From CAMLIZ01 sp036231905 (GTDB lineage Bacteria > Pseudomonadota > Gammaproteobacteria > Burkholderiales > Burkholderiaceae_C), in assembly GCF_036231905.1 (NCBI RefSeq), contig NZ_JAZARE010000011.1:124001-188000 (forward strand): a stretch of 64,000 nucleotides of DNA. The letters run 5' to 3'. Under the pieces are notes generated by a model that saw nothing but the letters and a program-made list of their open reading frames with translations, had not been told where the DNA came from and ran no database searches. Position 1 is the stretch's first letter. Each line of letters opens with the position of its first letter. This document shows positions 32,910-41,932 of this stretch, piece by piece. Both the position numbers and the translations under genes were made by a program.

Positions 32910-34058
32910 ATGGCCTTCATCTACTACCTCACCCAGATCCAGCTCGACTTCGGCGCGGTGAAGCTGCTGCCTGCCGAATGCGAACGTGTGGGCATGCGCA
33001 AGCCGCTGGTGGTCACCGACGCCGGGGTGCGCGCCGCGGGCGTGCTGGACATCGCGCTGGCAGCGCTGGCGGGCTTGCCGCATGCGGTGTTCGACCAGAC
33101 ACCGTCCAACCCCACCGAAGCGGCCGTGCGTGCCGCTGCCGAGGTCTACACCCGTGAGCGTTGCGACGGCCTGATCGCCGTGGGCGGCGGCTCCAGCATC
33201 GACCTGGCCAAGGGCGTGGCCATCGCCGCCACCCACCCCGGCCCTCTCAAGACCTACGCCACCATCGAAGGCGGCAGCCCGAAGATCACCGACCAGGTGG
33301 CGCCGCTGATCGCGGTGCCCACCACCGCAGGCACCGGCAGCGAGGTGGCGCGCGGCGCGATCGTCATCGTGGACGATGGCCGCAAGCTCGGTTTCCACAG
33401 CTGGCACCTCCTGCCCAAGACCGCCATCTGCGACCCGGAGCTCACGCTGGGGCTGCCGCCGCTGCTGACCGCGGCCACCGGCATGGACGCCATCGCCCAC
33501 TGCATGGAAACCTTCATGGCGCCGGCGGTCAACCCGCCCGCCGACGGCATCGCATTGGACGGGCTGGAACGGGGCTGGGCGCACATCGCGCGTGCCACCG
33601 CCAACGGTGCGGACCGCGAAGCGCGCTGGAACATGATGAGCGCGAGCATGCAAGGCGCCATGGCCTTCCAGAAGGGCCTGGGCGCGGTGCATTCGCTCAG
33701 CCACAGCCTGGGCGGTGCCAATCCGCGGCTGCACCACGGCACGCTCAACGCCTTGTTCCTGCCCGCGGTGGTGCGCTTCAACGCCGGCGCCGACAGCATC
33801 CAGCGCGAGCGCCGGCTGCAGCGCATGGCGCACGCCATGGGCCTGGCCAGCTGCGACAGCCAGGGCACCGAGGTGGCGGAAGCGCTGCGCGAGATGAACG
33901 CCCGGCTGGGCCTGCCGAGCGGACTGAAGGCCGTGGGCGTGGGCGAGGACCTGTTCGACCGCATCATCGACGGCGCGATGAAGGACCACTGCCACAAGAC
34001 GAACCCACGGGTGGCGACTGTCGAGGAATACCGCGAGATGCTGCGCGCTTCCTTGTGA
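32910..34058 (+). CDS. Iron-containing alcohol dehydrogenase
   Basis: 382-residue group III (Fe-ADH) oxidoreductase. The NAD(P)-binding VGGGSSIDLAKG and TTAGTGSEVARGAIV motifs are followed by metal ligands in GMDAIAHCMETF, VHSLSHSLGG and HHGTLNALFLPAVVRF. Substrate range in this family is wide (simple alcohols, lactaldehyde, maleylacetate-like compounds), so none is assigned. It diverges from the esterase gene, and the two could share a pathway. Confidence 0.93.
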   Translation: MAFIYYLTQIQLDFGAVKLLPAECERVGMRKPLVVTDAGVRAAGVLDIALAALAGLPHAVFDQTPSNPTEAAVRAAAEVYTRERCDGLIAVGGGSSIDLAKGVAIAATHPGPLKTYATIEGGSPKITDQVAPLIAVPTTAGTGSEVARGAIVIVDDGRKLGFHSWHLLPKTAICDPELTLGLPPLLTAATGMDAIAHCMETFMAPAVNPPADGIALDGLERGWAHIARATANGADREARWNMMSASMQGAMAFQKGLGAVHSLSHSLGGANPRLHHGTLNALFLPAVVRFNAGADSIQRERRLQRMAHAMGLASCDSQGTEVAEALREMNARLGLPSGLKAVGVGEDLFDRIIDGAMKDHCHKTNPRVATVEEYREMLRASL

Positions 34059-34111
34059 CCAGGCCACCGCGGCGGCGACAATAGCGGGATTTCCCCACTA
34101 CCGCCCCTGCA

Positions 34112-34513
34112 ATGCCGTCTCCCTCGAATCCCAGGCCTCTCGCGGCCCTGCAACTGCTGCGCTCGGTCTGGTTCTGGCGCGTCCTGCTGGCGTTGCTGGT
34201 CTGCGTCGTCGCCTACCTGGCATTGACGCCCGAGCCGCCGAGCGACATGGCGACCGGCTGGGACAAGGTCAAGCACATGATGGCGTTCTCCACGCTTGCC
34301 GTTTGCGCGCAATTCAGCGGGCTGCGCACGCGCTGGCCGCTCATGCTGGCGATGGCAGGGTTGCTGGCCTTTGGCGGCGCCATCGAAGTGATCCAGCCGG
34401 AGGTGGGCCGGAACGCGGAATGGGCCGACCTGCTTGCGGACGCCGTGGGCATCCTCGCCGGGACGAGTGCGGCGCTGTGGCTGTCGCGCAGCCGCCTCAT
34501 GCGCAAAGCCTGA
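34112..34513 (+). CDS. VanZ-like membrane protein
   Basis: 133-residue protein with about four hydrophobic helices. The VanZ signature DKVKHMMAFSTLAVCAQF is followed by AFGGAIEVIQPEVGRNAEWA and DLLADAVGILAGTSAALWL. VanZ-like proteins often lie beside polysaccharide loci. It starts 53 bases after the alcohol dehydrogenase stop and is convergent with the acyltransferase gene. Molecular role unknown. Confidence 0.9.
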   Translation: MPSPSNPRPLAALQLLRSVWFWRVLLALLVCVVAYLALTPEPPSDMATGWDKVKHMMAFSTLAVCAQFSGLRTRWPLMLAMAGLLAFGGAIEVIQPEVGRNAEWADLLADAVGILAGTSAALWLSRSRLMRKA

Positions 34514-34562
34514 GTTTCAGGCGCGAGCCCGCGCAACACGAGGCAGGTGCGGGCAACCCGCC

Positions 34563-35660
34563 CTACTCCTGGCCCAGTGCGGCTGCGCGCCGGGGCGACC
34601 GGGCTGCCAACGCCGCATCGATGAGCCGCTTCATTGCTGCGGAGATGGGGCGCTCGAGGTAGCGGTGAACCACCCAGGCCAGCAGCAGCATGGCCGCCAG
34701 CAGCCCCCAGAACAGCAGGTGCGGCTGCACCCTGCCATGCAGCCGGTTGATCACCATGAAGCCGATGTTCTCGTGCAACAGGTACAGCGGATAGGTGAGC
34801 GCTCCGCAGGCCACCATGCCGGGATGCCGCAGCACCGCGATCCCGCGGGTGGACACCACGTACAGCCCGACATAGAACACGGCGATCAATGCCGCCGGCC
34901 ACCAGGGATCGACGACATGCGGGGCGTAGCGCTGGGACACGGCAGCTGCGCCGCTGGCCGCGTCGTACGCGGCCAGCGGAAAGCTGGCAAGCAGCAACGC
35001 CAGCCGCCGCCGGCTCACACCCTGGCTGTGCATCAGGTAGCAACAGGCACCGGCGATGAACAGCGCCGCATGGTGCCCGAGCAGCCAGGTGGACACCCTG
35101 CTGTCCGGTGCGATCTGCAGGACCAAGGCGACACCCAGCCACAGCCACAGCAGGCGCTCGACATGCCGCAGCCAGCCCAGCGCCAGCACCAGCAGCACCA
35201 TGGCGTAGAACCGTATCTCCACGAACAAAGACCAGTAGACGCCGTCGACCAGGCGCACGTCGGGGGCGACGAACTCGCTGAGCATCGTCATGTTGATCAG
35301 GTACTGCGCCAGGCCCACGCCAAAGTGCGGGTCGGCGAACAGCACGATGCAGATCGCCGTGAGGCTGCAGCACACCCAGAACGCCGGATAGAGCCGCACC
35401 ACCCGGGACACGACGAAGCGGCGTGCACTTCCGCTCTGTGCGCTCATCAGGATGACAAAGCCGCTCAGCATGAAGAACAGCTGCACGCCCAGGTAGCCGT
35501 ACTTGGCGGCCGGCATGAGCGGTTCGTACACCGCCTGTGTGTAGTGCTGCGTGGCGCCTCCCCGGAATGCCCAATGGAAGAACACCACCATCAGCGCCGC
35601 GATGAAGCGCAGCGCGTCGATCTCCAGCACGCGGTGCGGCGAGCGGCCTTCGGGGTTCAT
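34563..35660 (-). CDS. Acyltransferase 3 (OafA/YrhL-type) membrane protein
   Basis: 365-residue polytopic membrane protein. It begins with VLEIDALRFIAALMVVFFHW, containing the conserved Arg and the catalytic His of acyltransferase family 3, and has about ten hydrophobic helices (YGYLGVQLFFMLSGFVILMS, SLFVEIRFYAMVLLVLALGW). It probably O-acetylates the exopolysaccharide or its repeat unit. Its ATG overlaps the flippase stop (ATGA); it is the last gene of the minus-strand polysaccharide operon. Confidence 0.93.
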   Translation of the reverse strand: MNPEGRSPHRVLEIDALRFIAALMVVFFHWAFRGGATQHYTQAVYEPLMPAAKYGYLGVQLFFMLSGFVILMSAQSGSARRFVVSRVVRLYPAFWVCCSLTAICIVLFADPHFGVGLAQYLINMTMLSEFVAPDVRLVDGVYWSLFVEIRFYAMVLLVLALGWLRHVERLLWLWLGVALVLQIAPDSRVSTWLLGHHAALFIAGACCYLMHSQGVSRRRLALLLASFPLAAYDAASGAAAVSQRYAPHVVDPWWPAALIAVFYVGLYVVSTRGIAVLRHPGMVACGALTYPLYLLHENIGFMVINRLHGRVQPHLLFWGLLAAMLLLAWVVHRYLERPISAAMKRLIDAALAARSPRRAAALGQE

Positions 35661-37132
35661 GTGGTTCTCGACCGGCCGGTGGCGAGCAGCAGGCGCAAGC
35701 GCGCATGCACGGCCTGTCGTTCTGCTGCGGACAATTGCGTGCGCCACAGCGCCGCCATGAACACGGCCAGCAGCACCAGCTTCGCGGCGATGGCCGGGCC
35801 GCCGGCGGACGGCAGCACGGTGCCCGCTGCATAGAAGCCGGCCAGCAACGCGACCACGGTCATCAGGCGGCCGCCGTCGTAGTGCACCGGGAAGTAGCGC
35901 TGGGAGATGCGGTTGGTGAGCCAGACGGACACCACCGCGTCGCACAGCGCAATGGCGCAGGCACCTTGCAGGCCGAAGCCCCAGATCAACGGAAAGGCCA
36001 CCACCAGCATGGCGGCACTGCGCGCCAGCGTGATGGTGACCAGCTCACCCGTGCTCTTGTTGACCAGGATGCCGGTCTGCAGCAGGTAGTTCAGGGTGTG
36101 CAGGCTGGCCGCGACCACCAGCAAGGGCATGAGCGCTGCCGCCGGCGCGTAGGCATCGGTGGCGATCCATCGAACGACGTCGCCGGTGAAGTAGACCAGC
36201 GCCAGGCTCACGACCGCCAGGGCCGCTGCCATGTAGCGCATCAACGCCGCCTGGATATCCCCGGCATCCGGCCGGTCCATGATGGTGAAGCGGAAGGCGC
36301 CGTACGCACGGCTGAACGGCTCGCCCAGCAGGTCCGAGATGAGCTTGGCGAACTTGGTGGCGAGCGCGAACACGCCCAGTGCCTCCAGGGACAGCATGCG
36401 GCTGACCGCGAAGCGGTCCAGGTTGCCGGACACCGAGGCGATCACGGTCACGTAGAGGAAAGGCAGGCTGTAGCGCAACACAGGCTTCAGCTTGGCCCAG
36501 CGGAAACGCAAGCCGCAATGGCGCACGGTATAGGCCGACACCACCACCCAGCCGAACACCACCGCCAGCAGGTTGCCGCCCAGCACTCCCTCGACGCCCG
36601 CGTGGAACTGCGACAGCAACAGCACATTGGCGATGCACTGCACCACCAGCTTGGCGAGGGACACGGTGACGAAGAAGATCGACTTCTCCCGTGCCCGCAA
36701 ATAGGCCAGCCCGACCTGGGACGAGAGTTCGAACACCAGGGTCACCAGCACCAGCCCCAGTCCCAGGTTCGATGGCCGGCTGCCCATGGCCAGCTCCGCC
36801 ACCGGGCCCACCACCGAGCCGATCAGCACGACGCCTGCCCCGCAGATCATCAGCGAGGCGATGAGGTTCGTGCTGACGACCTCCTGCCGGTCCTGGGCCT
36901 GCTCGTACTCGAAGTAAAAGCGCAGCGTCGCGTGGGCGATGCCCACGGACAGCAGGCTGGACACCACGGCCGACACGGCATAGAACAGCTCCAGCCCGCC
37001 ATATTCGCCCACCGTCAGGTAGTGCGCATAGAGCGGCAGCAGCACAAAGGCACCGACGCGGTTGAGCGCATTGCCGACCGCGTAGATGGCCGAGTGCCGG
37101 AAGAACCGGTTGACGACGCTGGGGCTCGACAT
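35657..37132 (-). CDS. Wzx-type polysaccharide flippase (oligosaccharide translocase)
   Basis: 491-residue MATE-like membrane protein with about 12-14 helices. The N-terminal HSAIYAVGNALNRVGAFVLL is the family start, followed by EYGGLELFYAVSAVVSSLLS, FEYEQAQDRQEV and KLISDLLGEPFSRAYGAFRF. It would move the lipid-linked repeat unit across the inner membrane. It is 7 bases downstream of the outer-membrane protein gene and overlaps the acyltransferase gene. Confidence 0.93.
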   Translation of the reverse strand: MSSPSVVNRFFRHSAIYAVGNALNRVGAFVLLPLYAHYLTVGEYGGLELFYAVSAVVSSLLSVGIAHATLRFYFEYEQAQDRQEVVSTNLIASLMICGAGVVLIGSVVGPVAELAMGSRPSNLGLGLVLVTLVFELSSQVGLAYLRAREKSIFFVTVSLAKLVVQCIANVLLLSQFHAGVEGVLGGNLLAVVFGWVVVSAYTVRHCGLRFRWAKLKPVLRYSLPFLYVTVIASVSGNLDRFAVSRMLSLEALGVFALATKFAKLISDLLGEPFSRAYGAFRFTIMDRPDAGDIQAALMRYMAAALAVVSLALVYFTGDVVRWIATDAYAPAAALMPLLVVAASLHTLNYLLQTGILVNKSTGELVTITLARSAAMLVVAFPLIWGFGLQGACAIALCDAVVSVWLTNRISQRYFPVHYDGGRLMTVVALLAGFYAAGTVLPSAGGPAIAAKLVLLAVFMAALWRTQLSAAERQAVHARLRLLLATGRSRTT

Positions 37133-37139
37133 CGATGGC

Positions 37140-38711
37140 TCAGAAGCGGTGGTTCAGGCTCAGCAGCAGCGAGGTCGTCTCCGACGACGCCACACCGGCC
37201 ACATTGCTGCGCAGGCGTCCATAGCGAAGGGTCGTCGCCAGGGTGGTGCGAGGGGCGAGCTGGTCGATCAGGCTGACACGCACGTCGCCTTCATCGGTGC
37301 GGTCCCCTGCCCGCGCGGCCAGCCCTTGCACGCGGGATGCGGACAGCGTGACGTCCGCCGACCGGGTGGCAGTGAGCCGGCGGGTCAGCGAGGCCGCGCC
37401 ACCGATCTGCCGGCTGTCGCCGTCGGCGACGATGGACGATGCGGCGTCCAGGCCGGGCAGCCGGCGCAGGGTGCGCACGTGCGCGTCGAGCGTCACGATG
37501 TGGCGGACGCCCAGCAGCAAAAGACGCGCGTTCGCGCCGGACTCGAGCTGCGGATAGCGGGTGGCGAGGTCCATCACCTGCGGCAGCCCGATCATCATGC
37601 CGCGCCGGCCCAGCGCTTCCTCGGCCGCCTGCGTGGCAGGCAGTCCGCCGGCTATGTTGGCCTGCGGGCTTCTGGCGCCCACCATCGCCGCGGCCTGAGT
37701 GCCGAAGTCGCTGGCTCGGGTGGCCGCACCCACGGCGCTGCTGGTGGTAGAGGGGCCACGATGTGCTCGCAGGGACAAGGACGACCTCGGTGTGCGAAAG
37801 CCGATGGACAGCTCGCCCCCGGTGCTGAAGAAGCGGCGTTCAATGCGACCCGTCACATCGGTGCGTGCGCTGGGCGCCCAATGCAGGGTGAGGCCGCGCA
37901 CGGTGTCCGAGACGTCCACGTTCGAGACCGTGCCCCGTTCATGCCCGGCCACCACGCCGAGCACCAGGTCGGCGTCCACGATGGCATAGCTCAGCTGGCC
38001 GCGCACCGTGTCCAGCGTCACCTGCTGGTCGATCCCCTCGCCTTCGGTCCTGCTGTCATCGCGGTCCAGCTCGAGGGCGGCCCCCAGCGGGACCGGCTGC
38101 CGTTCGAGCCGCAGCGTGGTGTGATGGCCTCGCAGGTCCGCACCCCGAGGCGCCTGGCCCGAGGCCGCGGAAAGCGACGCATTGGTGTGCAAGGACTCCT
38201 CGTGCCGGGCGAAGGCCTCGAAGCGCGGGGCGAATTCCCAGCGCAGCGTGGGCGCCAACCGGTACTCGGCGGCGGTGCGGCGGTTGGTAGTGGACACATC
38301 GACGACCCGGGACCCGAAGGGGTCGGCTTCCACCTGGTGCACACCCACGGTGCCCTCGACAGACAGCAGCCGCGGCACCAGCGTGGCCGAGACCGAGGCA
38401 TCCACGCGGGGCTGCACGCTGCCGTCCACCGTGCCACGCGCTGAATCCACCAGCCCCACCCCGGCATCGACCGCCAACCGGAGCGAGCTGCCCACCGCGG
38501 ACAGCCGCAAGCCCGGCCGGACCGCCATCACCAGGTCGGCGGTCCGACCCTGCGCGGAGCCCGGGCGGCTGTTGTCCGTGACCAGTGCCTGCGTCTGCAC
38601 GGAGGCCTCGTGTGTCCACACCTGCGCGTGCGCCGCGGCGGCCACCAGCGTCATGGGGCCGAGCGCAAGGGCACGCATCCAGCGCGCGTTGGTGGCGCGG
38701 GCAGGCTTCAT
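37140..38711 (-). CDS. Outer-membrane beta-barrel protein, PEP-CTERM-system-associated type
   Basis: 523-residue exported protein. A signal peptide (ALALGPMTLVAAAAHAQ) is followed by VWTHEASVQTQALVTDNSRP and repeated amphipathic strands to a C-terminal aromatic residue (LLLSLNHRF). This matches the TIGR03016 type of outer-membrane protein found in exosortase-linked exopolysaccharide loci. It is probably the export partner that replaces a Wza-like outer ring or modifies it. Its ATG shares bases with the kinase stop (TGATG). Confidence 0.88.
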   Translation of the reverse strand: MKPARATNARWMRALALGPMTLVAAAAHAQVWTHEASVQTQALVTDNSRPGSAQGRTADLVMAVRPGLRLSAVGSSLRLAVDAGVGLVDSARGTVDGSVQPRVDASVSATLVPRLLSVEGTVGVHQVEADPFGSRVVDVSTTNRRTAAEYRLAPTLRWEFAPRFEAFARHEESLHTNASLSAASGQAPRGADLRGHHTTLRLERQPVPLGAALELDRDDSRTEGEGIDQQVTLDTVRGQLSYAIVDADLVLGVVAGHERGTVSNVDVSDTVRGLTLHWAPSARTDVTGRIERRFFSTGGELSIGFRTPRSSLSLRAHRGPSTTSSAVGAATRASDFGTQAAAMVGARSPQANIAGGLPATQAAEEALGRRGMMIGLPQVMDLATRYPQLESGANARLLLLGVRHIVTLDAHVRTLRRLPGLDAASSIVADGDSRQIGGAASLTRRLTATRSADVTLSASRVQGLAARAGDRTDEGDVRVSLIDQLAPRTTLATTLRYGRLRSNVAGVASSETTSLLLSLNHRF

Positions 38712-39616
38712 CAGTAGTAGTAGCCGTAGCGCCGGTCGTTCAGCGGCTCAGCGCAGCGATTGAGCACCGTCATGACCTTCGGGCATTGTTCGACGGCGGC
38801 AAACGCTTCGGTGACTGCGGAGCGAGACGTGTTCCCGGCCTCCACCACCATCACGACCTGGCCGACGCGCGCGGCCAGCACCTTGGCTTCCGAGGTGAGC
38901 AGCAGCGGTGGCGCGTCGAACACGATCACACGGTCGGCGTAGCGGTTGGACAGGTCGACAAGCAACTGCTCCATCGCCTCGCTGCCCAGCAGTTCGGTCG
39001 AACGTGCGTTGCGCGTGCCGGCCGGCAGCAAGGTGAGCTTGGGCACGTTGGTCTTCAGCAGCACGTCGGCCGGCTCCAGCGAGGGCTCGGTCAGCAGGTC
39101 GAGCAGGCCACGCGCGGCGGGCAACCCGAGCCGGTCGAGCACGGACGGCCGCACCACGTCGGCGTCGACCAGCAGCACCGACGTGTCCACCTCCATCGCC
39201 ATGCTCAGCGCCAGGTTGATGGCGCAGAAGGTCTTGCCCTCGCGCGGCAGCGCGCTGGTGACCATGATCAGCCCTTCACGCGTGCCTGGCTTGCGGCCTG
39301 CCTCGCGCACATTGCGCAGCAGCGGCTGCTTGATGTGGCGAAACTCTTCCGCAAGCTCCGAGCGGGCGTCGCTGGACACCAGGAAGCCGTTCGCTTCCAT
39401 GCGCCCCAGATCCAGCACCACCTCGGCGGATCGGCGCGACGGCTCGCTCGGCGCCTGCCGGGGCATGGCCGGAATGCCCGGGGCCGCCCGCAGCATGGCA
39501 GCAACGGGCATTTCCGCCGCCGCCGCACCGGCGTCCGGGCCAGGCCGAACCGGCACGTCGATGCCCGCCCGGTTCAGCTCTTCCAGCCGTTGCGCGGCCT
39601 TCTGAATGATGCTCAC
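38711..39616 (-). CDS. Exopolysaccharide tyrosine autokinase (XrtA-associated type)
   Basis: 301-residue cytoplasmic kinase. N-terminus MSIIQKAAQRLEELNRAGID is typical of the XrtA-associated group (TIGR03018). Walker A is SALPREGKTFCAINLAL, Walker A' VLLVDADVVRPSV, Walker B VIVFDAPPLL. The C-terminus is the tyrosine cluster RRYGYYY, the expected autophosphorylation site. It regulates chain length and export together with the Wzz-like protein encoded 55 bases upstream. Confidence 0.94.
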   Translation of the reverse strand: MSIIQKAAQRLEELNRAGIDVPVRPGPDAGAAAAEMPVAAMLRAAPGIPAMPRQAPSEPSRRSAEVVLDLGRMEANGFLVSSDARSELAEEFRHIKQPLLRNVREAGRKPGTREGLIMVTSALPREGKTFCAINLALSMAMEVDTSVLLVDADVVRPSVLDRLGLPAARGLLDLLTEPSLEPADVLLKTNVPKLTLLPAGTRNARSTELLGSEAMEQLLVDLSNRYADRVIVFDAPPLLLTSEAKVLAARVGQVVMVVEAGNTSRSAVTEAFAAVEQCPKVMTVLNRCAEPLNDRRYGYYY

Positions 39617-39671
39617 TGCGCGCTCTCCCTGGCTGCGGTTGCGCGGCCTGCGACGATGCGGGCCAGCCGGC

Positions 39672-41243
39672 TCATGTGACGATCCTCACGGGGGCAGCAT
39701 GCAGCGCCATCCACACCACCCACCCCAGCTGCAGCAGCAGCAGCGACCCGGTGGCGATGACCAGGCGCCTGATGTCCGCGCGCCGTGCCACCTGGTCCGC
39801 CGGCAGGCGCACGGCGGCCACCGTGCCGATGACCGGTCGGCCGAACGCCTTGCGCAGTGCCTCGGAATCGTTGAAGGTCGGGTGCAAGTGGTCCTTCAGC
39901 AGAGCGGCCGCAATCCCGACCGCCAGCGTGACCAGCAGGGTCAGCACCGCCAGCGGCACGCGCCCGGGAAACACAGGGGTGGGCGACACACGGGGCGGCT
40001 CGACGATGCGGAAGTCCGCGAGCTGGTGCGATTCGTCCAGCTTGACACCCAGGGACGCCGACTCGCGGCGAGACACCAGCTGGTCGTAGTTGCGTCGGAT
40101 CACGTCATAGTCGCGATTCAGCTGGGCCAGTTCGGCTTCCACCTGAGGGATCTGGCCCGCGCGCTTGCGCACCTCGTCCAGCTGCACCTGCTGGGCCGAC
40201 AGCTGGGCACGCAGCGATGCCACCTGCGCCTCGGATTCGGCCAGCGCGATGCGGATGCGCTGGTAGACCGGGCTGGTTGCCGCGCCGCGGCCGCTCTTGA
40301 TGCCGCGCGCACGCGCTTCGGCTTCCTGGCGCTTCTGCGTCTCCAACTGGCCGATGATGCGGCGGGCACTCACCACATCGGGGTGTTCGTCGGTGTAGCG
40401 GCGAAGCAGCTCATCGAGCTGGCGGCGCTGGGCTTCCAGCCGGACGTCAATCTCGGAAGGCACGACCGCCCCGACAGGCATCGCATCCGCAGGCAGTTGA
40501 GGCTCCTCGTGCGACAGCTCGCGGCGGTAGGAATCCCGCGTCTGCTCCGCGGCCGAGAGCTCCAGCCGGACGCGGTTCACCGCGTCGGACAGCGTGGACA
40601 TGCGGGTGAAGTAGTCCTGGTTGGAGACACCGGTGACGCCGAAATTGCGAAGCTTGAAGTCCTTCAGCCGGTTCTCCGCCTCGACGAGCTTGGTCTCGTA
40701 GGCCTTGATCTGCTCGTCGATGAAGCGGCTGGCGTCCTCGGAGTCCCGGCGCTTCTGCCCGGTGGTGGATTGCACGAACAGGTCGACCGTGGCCTCCACC
40801 AGCTTGCGCGCGCGCTCCGGGCTCTTGTCGCGATAGCTCACCGCATACAGGTTGCCGCTGCCCGCGCTTTCGACCTTGATCTGGTTCATCAGCCGCGTGA
40901 CCTCCCGCTCGTGCTCCGAGGAGTCGCGCGCTGCACCGGGCAGGCCCGCCTTGCTCATCACGGCTTCGACGTTGGGGCGGGAGACCAGCGTGCGGGCAAG
41001 CATCTTCACCTGCTGCTCGATGTCCGGCTGGTACGCCAGCCCTTGCATCAGCGGCTTCAACACCGTTTGTGTGTCGACATAGATCTTCGCGTTGGCTTCG
41101 TACCGTTCCGGCATCACGGTGATGACCACGGCGCACAACAGCCCCACCGGCCATGCTGTGGCGACCGCGAGCCAGCGCCACTTCCACACCGCCCTTGCGA
41201 GCGTGCGGGCCTGGGCGATGAGAGCGTTGCCTTCGTTTGCCAT
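39672..41243 (-). CDS. Polysaccharide chain-length determinant (Wzz-like, XrtA-associated type)
   Basis: 523-residue polysaccharide co-polymerase. Two membrane segments (WRWLAVATAWPVGLLCAVVI near residue 25 and LAVLTLLVTLAVGIAAALLK near 420) flank a long periplasmic coiled coil. Family landmarks are YEANAKIYVDTQTVLKPLMQ and IVEPPRVSPTPVFPGRVPLA. Length and N-terminus fit TIGR03007. No kinase domain is fused; the separate kinase is encoded next. It lies 9 bases downstream of the export lipoprotein gene. Confidence 0.94.
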   Translation of the reverse strand: MANEGNALIAQARTLARAVWKWRWLAVATAWPVGLLCAVVITVMPERYEANAKIYVDTQTVLKPLMQGLAYQPDIEQQVKMLARTLVSRPNVEAVMSKAGLPGAARDSSEHEREVTRLMNQIKVESAGSGNLYAVSYRDKSPERARKLVEATVDLFVQSTTGQKRRDSEDASRFIDEQIKAYETKLVEAENRLKDFKLRNFGVTGVSNQDYFTRMSTLSDAVNRVRLELSAAEQTRDSYRRELSHEEPQLPADAMPVGAVVPSEIDVRLEAQRRQLDELLRRYTDEHPDVVSARRIIGQLETQKRQEAEARARGIKSGRGAATSPVYQRIRIALAESEAQVASLRAQLSAQQVQLDEVRKRAGQIPQVEAELAQLNRDYDVIRRNYDQLVSRRESASLGVKLDESHQLADFRIVEPPRVSPTPVFPGRVPLAVLTLLVTLAVGIAAALLKDHLHPTFNDSEALRKAFGRPVIGTVAAVRLPADQVARRADIRRLVIATGSLLLLQLGWVVWMALHAAPVRIVT

Positions 41244-41252
41244 GGATGGCCT

Positions 41253-41894
41253 TCAGAACCAGCTCTGCGGCACGATCACGATGTCGCCCGGCAGGATGGC
41301 GGCATTGGCCGAGATGTCGCCGCGCTTGAGCAGGTCCTTCAGGCGCACGCTGTACTGCTTGCCGCCTTCGGCGCCGCGCACCAGCACGGCGCTGTTGCCG
41401 TCGGCGAACTCGGTCAGGCCACCGACCTGGATCATCAGGTCCAGCAGGGTCATGTTCTGCCGGTACGGCACCGCCTGAGGACGGGCCGCCTCTCCGACGA
41501 TGCGGATCTGCTGCGAGTAGACGCCCTGGAATCCGCCCACGACGATGCTCACGACCGGTTCGCGAACCACCTTCTTCAAGGCGTCTTCCACGTCCTTGGA
41601 CAGTTCCGCGGTGGTCTTGCCCGCGGCGCGCATCTCCGGAATCAAGGGTGCGGAGAACGAGCCGTCCGGGCGCACGGTGACCGGCGCAGACAGCTCCGGA
41701 TTGCGCCAGACCACGATGTTCAGCGTGTCCAGAGGTCCGATCACGTACGGTGTTGCCGGACGATCCACCACCAGGGGTGCCGGCGGATGAGAGCTCGTGC
41801 TGCCGCAGGCGGCGAGGGCGAGGGTCACTGCCGCCAAGGCCATGCCGGCGACGCTGGTGAGCAGCCGGCGACCGGCGAAGCGTGAAGGGTTCAT
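41253..41894 (-). CDS. Polysaccharide export lipoprotein (Wza-like)
   Basis: 213-residue lipoprotein. The start at 41894 (MNPSRFAGRRLLTS) has a GAGG site and gives a signal peptide with lipobox TLALAAC at about residue 31. The Poly_export domain is YVIGPLDTLNIVVWRNPELS, then VTVRPDGSFSAPLIPEMRAA, and a SLBB-like domain follows (QIRIVGEAARPQAVPYRQNM, ending ILPGDIVIVPQSWF). It should form the outer-membrane end of the export channel. Confidence 0.95.
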   Translation of the reverse strand: MNPSRFAGRRLLTSVAGMALAAVTLALAACGSTSSHPPAPLVVDRPATPYVIGPLDTLNIVVWRNPELSAPVTVRPDGSFSAPLIPEMRAAGKTTAELSKDVEDALKKVVREPVVSIVVGGFQGVYSQQIRIVGEAARPQAVPYRQNMTLLDLMIQVGGLTEFADGNSAVLVRGAEGGKQYSVRLKDLLKRGDISANAAILPGDIVIVPQSWF

Positions 41895-41932
41895 GCGGGC
41901 CTCGACAGGTTGGGCTTGGGGGCGGATGCAAC